Below are positions 5,312 through 6,866 of a stretch of 6,866 nt of DNA, piece after piece. The notes under the pieces were generated by a model. That model saw only the letters and a list, made by a program, of their open reading frames with translations, made no database searches and had not been told where the DNA came from. The number at the start of each line of letters is the position of its first letter. Positions within the stretch are counted from its first letter, which is position 1. Location: assembly GCA_015661645.1 (NCBI GenBank), contig DQVR01000037.1, forward strand, positions 1 through 6,866. The letters are read 5' to 3'. The translations under genes and the position numbers were made by a program. The stretch is from Pyrodictium delaneyi. GTDB taxonomy: Archaea > Thermoproteota > Thermoprotei_A > Sulfolobales > Pyrodictiaceae.

Positions 5312-6091
5312 GTGGCTGGGCTATCATGCACTGTCGTTGAGGAGTTGGTGCTAGACGCTCTCCGGAGGTATGTACGTAGCACCACTTGTGACTGCATCGC
5401 GCTTAGCGGCGGGATCGATACTAGTGTTGTCGCTCTCGCTGCGAGGCTCGAAGGGCTAAGGCTTACCGGCGTCACTGCCTTCTACGCTGCCGGGCTGCCC
5501 CGCGATCTGCCCTACGCCTCCTACGTAGCTGGTGTCCTGGGGATAGGGCTTCATGTCGTACCAGTGGATACTCGCTATATAGCTGAACAGGCAGGCCTTG
5601 TGACTGAGTGTACTGGGAAGCGGGATTACATAGAGCTGCGGAACGACGTAGTCCTCCTCCGGGCTCTCGAGGAGGCGGAGAGGCTCGGCTGCCGCTGCAT
5701 CCTCCTCGGCGACGGTGGAGACGAGGTGTTCGCTGGCTACCAGTTTATGCTGAGCCTTGAAGGCGAGGAGTTACGACGAACAATACTGAGAATGGCAACG
5801 AGAGGGCGTTATCCCGGCTTGGAGCTAGCCGAGTGTATAGGGGTAGAGGCGCATGCACCACTCCTATGCGACGAGGTCCTAGAGGCTGTACTAAGCGCCT
5901 CAACAGAGTGCCTCAGAGCAGGCGCCTCTGAGGGCAAGGAGCTGCTACGGGGTATTCTCAGACGCTACGGCCTCGCCCTGGTAGCTGAGAGGCCCAAGAC
6001 TCCAGCTGAGCAAGGCGCTGGCACCGATGTCCTCAGCCGCGAGAGGCTCGAGGAGATAACCGGCATGGAGCTCCCAGACTGCCATTGTTAG
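5312..6091 (+). CDS. Stand-alone asparagine synthetase-type PP-loop ATPase (no glutaminase domain), substrate unknown
   Basis: 259 residues related to the C-terminal synthetase domain of AsnB. The P-loop is SGGIDTS at 32-38 and the second family motif is GDGGDEVFAGY at 133-143. Near the C-terminus, EAHAPLL at 179-185 and ERPKTPAEQGAGT at 226-238 match the conserved end of AsnB. The N-terminal Ntn-type glutamine amidotransferase domain of ordinary AsnB is absent; only about 25 residues precede the P-loop, so it must use free ammonia, another amine, or a partner. The start is GTG 5312, two bases after the upstream stop, with GAGGGT nine bases before it. Eleven cysteines include three C-x-C pairs (26/28, 127/129, 257/259), the last at the very C-terminus. 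The setting beside cbiB suggests an amide-forming or related step on a corrinoid or its side chain, but aspartate could also be the substrate. Confidence 0.82.
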   Translation: MAGLSCTVVEELVLDALRRYVRSTTCDCIALSGGIDTSVVALAARLEGLRLTGVTAFYAAGLPRDLPYASYVAGVLGIGLHVVPVDTRYIAEQAGLVTECTGKRDYIELRNDVVLLRALEEAERLGCRCILLGDGGDEVFAGYQFMLSLEGEELRRTILRMATRGRYPGLELAECIGVEAHAPLLCDEVLEAVLSASTECLRAGASEGKELLRGILRRYGLALVAERPKTPAEQGAGTDVLSRERLEEITGMELPDCHC

Positions 6092-6866
6092 TCAAGCACC
6101 AGGAGAAGAGCCGTCGCTACGGCTAGCCAGGCCGTTGCCGCAGCGGCTGCGAGCACTACACCGCATTTCATATCCCTGGGACCTGGGAGCGGGCCCACGC
6201 CAAGCACATAACTGCCCGGCTTCTCCAGCTTCACCTCAAGAGCGCCCGCCATCGCACTCATTGGGTGACCTGCGTTCCGGCTCTCTGTAACCCCGGCATA
6301 GCGCCTCCAAATCTGTAGCGTCTCCCGGGGGTTGCCTCCTATCAGTGGCGTTGCCAGCGCGAAGAGGATAGCAGTCATCCGGGCCGGCAGATAGTTGAGC
6401 AGCGTATCTACCCAAGCACTGGCCCAGCCCGCTTCAAGGTAGTCAGACGTCTTGAAGCCGAGGGCACCGTCGAGAGTGTTGGCTAGCCTCTGAAGCAATG
6501 CCCCAAGGGGCCCTAGTAGAATTGCGTAAAATATCGGTGAAGTATAGCCGTCAACGAGGCTCTCCGCTAGGCTCTCTACAGCAGCGCTCGCCACGTGGCC
6601 GGGGCTTAGCCTGTAGACGTCGCGACGCACTAAGCCCTGCACAAGGCGCCGAGCACAAGCCATGTCGTCCCGCTCCATGCATCTAGCTGCTTGCCACACT
6701 GTCTCGAGGAGGAGGCGTAGCGAGAAGGAGACCTTCATCACCCAAGCCGCAGCGAGCAGCCAGGCTAGGGAGCCGAGCCTCCATGCTGCATAGAGCAGCG
6801 CTGCGTAGACCACGAGGTGACTGCCAACCACTACTATCCACGTAGCTATTCCTCTCAGCCTCGAGG
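6088..6866 (-). CDS. cbiB: Adenosylcobinamide-phosphate synthase CbiB/CobD; N-terminus outside the window
   Basis: The minus-strand frame ends at TAA 6088-6090 and stays open to the right edge, so about 258 residues of a protein of usually 300 or more are visible. A GTG at 6831 is probably internal: the 11 codons before it (with RLRGIATWIV) continue the family pattern, and the GDPxxxxHPV region expected at the true N-terminus is missing. CbiB is an integral membrane enzyme that joins cobyric acid to aminopropanol (phosphate). Numbered from 6831, LVRRDVYRL (67-75), AVESLAESLVDGYTSPIFYA (84-103), NTLDGALGFK (118-127), NYLPAR (146-151) and NAGHPMSAMAGAL (186-198) are the conserved core. The usual AR-x-DD before NYLPAR appears as AWVDT. 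The stop overlaps that of the convergent upstream gene by four bases. Confidence 0.93.
   Translation of the reverse strand, partial: SRLRGIATWIVVVGSHLVVYAALLYAAWRLGSLAWLLAAAWVMKVSFSLRLLLETVWQAARCMERDDMACARRLVQGLVRRDVYRLSPGHVASAAVESLAESLVDGYTSPIFYAILLGPLGALLQRLANTLDGALGFKTSDYLEAGWASAWVDTLLNYLPARMTAILFALATPLIGGNPRETLQIWRRYAGVTESRNAGHPMSAMAGALEVKLEKPGSYVLGVGPLPGPRDMKCGVVLAAAAATAWLAVATALLLVLD

Noticed and set aside
6831..6866. GTG at 6831 as the true start of cbiB
   Set aside because: The frame stays open to the window edge with family-like residues, and the N-terminal GDP/HPV region of CbiB is still missing, so the gene begins outside the window.
1..6866. CRISPR array, tRNA, insertion sequence or attachment site
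   Set aside because: No regularly spaced repeats, cloverleaf, transposase or terminal repeats were seen; almost all bases are in conserved genes.

Overview
The window looks like a piece of a hyperthermophilic crenarchaeal chromosome, with Pyrodictiaceae or another member of the Desulfurococcales as the best guess. The pointers are a moderately high GC content in tightly packed genes, many AGG and ATA codons, archaeal Shine-Dalgarno elements of the GGTGAT/GGAGGTG type, a T-rich and TATA-containing intergenic style, and exclusive use of GTG and TTG starts in the complete genes. The taxonomic placement is inference; no marker gene is present.

Positions 1-1846 (+ strand) hold the end of a respiratory complex I-type operon: the C-terminal part of a NuoL-type subunit followed by a complete NuoN-type proton-pumping subunit. 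A 190-base AT-richer convergent gap (1847-2036) follows, with a T-rich tract that may end the transcript.

Positions 2037-4573 (- strand) are a complete ECF-type cobalt importer operon transcribed right to left, cbiM-cbiN-cbiQ-cbiO. Its genes overlap or are spaced by less than 20 bases. It supplies cobalt for corrinoid synthesis.

A 112-base divergent promoter region (4574-4685) separates the importer from two + strand genes. The first encodes a DUF71/COG2102 PP-loop ATPase (4686-5309), related to diphthine-ammonia ligase but with a motif more like the B12-linked subgroup. The second encodes a stand-alone asparagine synthetase-type PP-loop ATPase without a glutaminase domain (5312-6091). Facing them and overlapping by four bases at the stop codons is cbiB (- strand, 6088 to the right edge, N-terminus outside), the membrane enzyme that attaches aminopropanol (phosphate) to cobyric acid.

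Read together, 2037-6866 is a cobalt/cobamide island: metal uptake, a corrinoid assembly enzyme, and two ATP-pyrophosphatases of unproven substrate between them. This back-to-back pair of amide- or ester-activating enzymes next to cbiB is the most interesting candidate for an undescribed step. Other points of note are an inverted repeat with two-helical-turn spacing at the cbiM promoter, and the apparent loss of the conserved TM5 glutamate in the NuoN-type subunit.
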